Shown one piece after another: positions 62,380 to 64,000 of a stretch of 64,000 bases of DNA. The stretch comes from Closterium sp. Naga37s-1. Its lineage: Eukaryota > Streptophyta > Zygnematophyceae > Desmidiales > Closteriaceae. Position numbers and translations under genes: made by a program. Position 1 is the stretch's first letter; every line of letters begins with the position of its first letter. The notes under the pieces were generated by a model. That model did not search any database. It was not told the origin of the DNA and saw only the letters and a program-made list of their open reading frames with translations. The DNA lies in the NCBI GenBank assembly GCA_947471745.1, contig CANJKZ010000822.1:95001-159000 (forward strand). Reading direction: 5' to 3'.

Positions 62380-63138
62380 AGTTTTGAGGCGCCTCAAAAC
62401 TGGAAGCGGTGTGGGTTTGCCAACTTTGACATCATGCGGCCGCCCAATGAGTTCTGCTTTGTGAAGCGCGACTGGTGTTAAGGTGGGTGCTGCTGGGTGG
62501 GCGGTGGTGGGTGTTGGTGGGTGCTGCTGGGTGGGCGGTGGTGGGTGTTGGTGGGTGCTGCTGGGTGGGCGGTGGTGGGTGTTGGTGGGTGCTGCTGGGT
62601 GGGCGGTGGTGGGTGTTGGTGGGTGCTGCTGGGTGGGCGGTGGTGAGTGTTGGTGGGTGCTGCTGGGTGGGCGGTGGTGGGTGTTGGTGGGTGCTGCTGG
62701 GTGGGCGGTGGTGGGTGTTGGTGGGTGCTGGTGGGTGGGCGGTGGTGAGTGTTGGTGGGTGCTGCTGGGTGGGCGGTGGTGGGTGCTGGTGGGTGCTGCT
62801 GGGTGGGCGGTGGTGGGTGTTGGTGGGTGCTGGTGGGTGGGCGGTGGTGAGTGTTGGTGGGTGTTGGTGAGCGTTGGCTGGAGAAGGCGGGAAAGCGGTG
62901 TGGGTTTGCCAACTTTGACTTCATGCGGCTGCCGAATGAGTTCTGATCTGTCAAACGCGACTGGTTCTCCATCAAGGTTGGTGCTGATGGGTTCTCGGGG
63001 GTGGTGATAGGTGCTGGTGGGTGATGGTGAGTGTTGGCTGGAGGAGGCGGGGAAACAGTGTGGGTTTGCGAATTTCGACATCATGTGTCCTCCCGATGAG
63101 TTCTGCTTCGTCAAAAGAGACTGGTTCTCTGTCAAGGT
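62380..63138 (+). repeat. Three donor-side copies of EDM2-like exon 2 end, with a palindrome
   Basis: Copies end at 62482, 62976 and 63136, each repeating FANFDIMRPPNEFCFVKRDW or a variant before AAG/GT. TTTTGAGGCGCCTCAAAA (62382-62399) stands between the functional exon end (62292) and the first copy. Preceding gaggcgttggttagaggagg fragments match exon sequence at 62186-62205. Confidence 0.9.
62480..62870 (+). repeat. 34-bp minisatellite starting at a copied splice donor
   Basis: About eleven units gctgctgggtgggcggtggt + gggtgttggtgggt, beginning right after aag/gtgggt of copy 62482, apparently grown from the first intron bases. Confidence 0.85.
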
Positions 63139-63525
63139 GGTTGCTGATGGGTGCTGTGGGGTGCTGCTGGGTGCTGCTGGGTGCTGCCGGGTGCAAATGA
63201 TCAGTGGATGATTGGGTACTTCTTTGGCAATCTCGACTGGTTAGACCAAGGTGGGTGGTGCTGGTGGGGATTGGGAGGCATGGTGCGGGCGCGAGGCATG
63301 GCGTGTGGGGAAAGGCATGGCATGGTGGGAAGTTGGAAACATCTGGCACGGCACACTTGTTTGTTGGGATGAATGGATTTACTGGACGAGTGGAAGTAGG
63401 GGATGGATCGATTATGCTTGATTTAGTGCTTGCATGTTATTGGTAGGTCCAAACAGCAGTGCTGATAGGTACTACTGGTAGGTGCTGCTGATAGGTGCTG
63501 CTGATAAGTGATGTGGGTAATTTAC

Positions 63526-63597
63526 CTTTGGTGGCACATGTCTCCAATGGTGGCACATGTCTCCAATGGTGGCACATGTCTCCAATGGTGGCTGCTC
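63526..63597 (+). repeat. 19-bp tandem repeat, about 3.5 copies
   Basis: Unit tggtggcacatgtctccaa, in the presumed EDM2-like intron. Confidence 0.85.
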
Positions 63598-63784
63598 CCT
63601 CCAGCTGATAGCTTCTGTGCTGGTGGGGAATGTTCTTGTGGGGTATGTGCCGGTGGGATGCGTTTCGGTAGGTTGTAGCTCCGATAGGGTATGTGTGAGT
63701 GCTAGTGCAGGGAAAATGCCCGTTGCTGGTCACTGCTCTGCACTATTCAGCTTGCCACTTCATACAGTTGCAACTTTAGCCTTG

Positions 63785-64000
63785 TACAGTTGCTAGTTGT
63801 AATGCAGCGGAGCTAGTTGTGATGGAACGGAGCTAGTTGTAATGGAGCGGAGCTAATTGTAATGGAGCGGAGCTAGTTGTAATGCAGCAGAGCTGGTTGT
63901 GACGCAGCAGTGCTACTGGTAACACAGCGGAACCAATGGTAGTGTAGGAGAGGTAGTTGTAACCCAGTAGAGGTAGTTGTAACTCAGGAGAGGTAGTAGC
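63785..64000 (+). repeat. 20-bp tandem repeat reaching the window end
   Basis: Unit agctagttgtaatggagcgg, about ten units, increasingly degenerate (ggtagttgtaa) toward the edge. 63139-63784 holds no recognised exon. Confidence 0.85.

Overview
This is a eukaryotic nuclear window, most likely from a streptophyte (plant-lineage) genome rich in repeats. Conserved genes are intron-split, with GT-AG borders whose phases match. There is an EDM2-like protein (a plant-lineage PHD/methyltransferase-like family), Ty1/copia and Ty3/gypsy elements, and a DIRS-type reverse transcriptase. DIRS elements are common in green algae and rare in flowering plants, so a charophyte alga (for example a zygnematophyte) is my best guess. 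It is inference; no species-level marker is visible.

Layout. 1-3711 (minus): a Mediator MED15-like gene with two KIX exons and a glutamine-rich exon that runs off the left edge. 6182-30733: a large retrotransposon nest. A gypsy gag is split by a copia deletion derivative (A), a 382-bp TRIM-like element and a full-length copia (B), each with a perfect 5-bp target duplication; then come satellites, a truncated copia (C) and the 3' end of a second gypsy with a chromodomain integrase. 31545-47330 (plus): a 14-exon MYST-family histone acetyltransferase that I assembled from exon phases (3,090 nt, 1,029 aa), with a 6.6-kb G-rich satellite in intron 4. 47717-50510: a decayed DIRS-like element. 50856-51539: a hAT-type non-autonomous element. 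54749-56659: a single-exon CaMK-like Ser/Thr kinase. 56857-57131: a solo gypsy LTR. 57439 to beyond 62292: an EDM2-like gene with an N-terminal CW zinc finger.

The main observation is shared by the three intron-containing genes (MED15, MYST, EDM2-like). Most introns carry one to many partial copies of the neighbouring exon end, together with its splice site. Donor-side copies carry exon 3' end plus GT; acceptor-side copies carry polypyrimidine tract plus AG plus exon 5' end. In MED15 these copies have grown into true minisatellites whose units contain a splice donor. A palindrome, TTTTGAGGCGCCTCAAAA or its GTCGAC version, sits at several junctions between such duplicated segments. The MYST protein has lost two residues normally used in catalysis while keeping its zinc finger, acetyl-CoA loop and acetylated lysine.

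The three genes with exon ladders are all nuclear transcription or chromatin factors (Mediator co-activator, histone acetyltransferase, chromatin reader). I see no sign that they form an operon-like unit; they are independent eukaryotic genes in TE-rich DNA.
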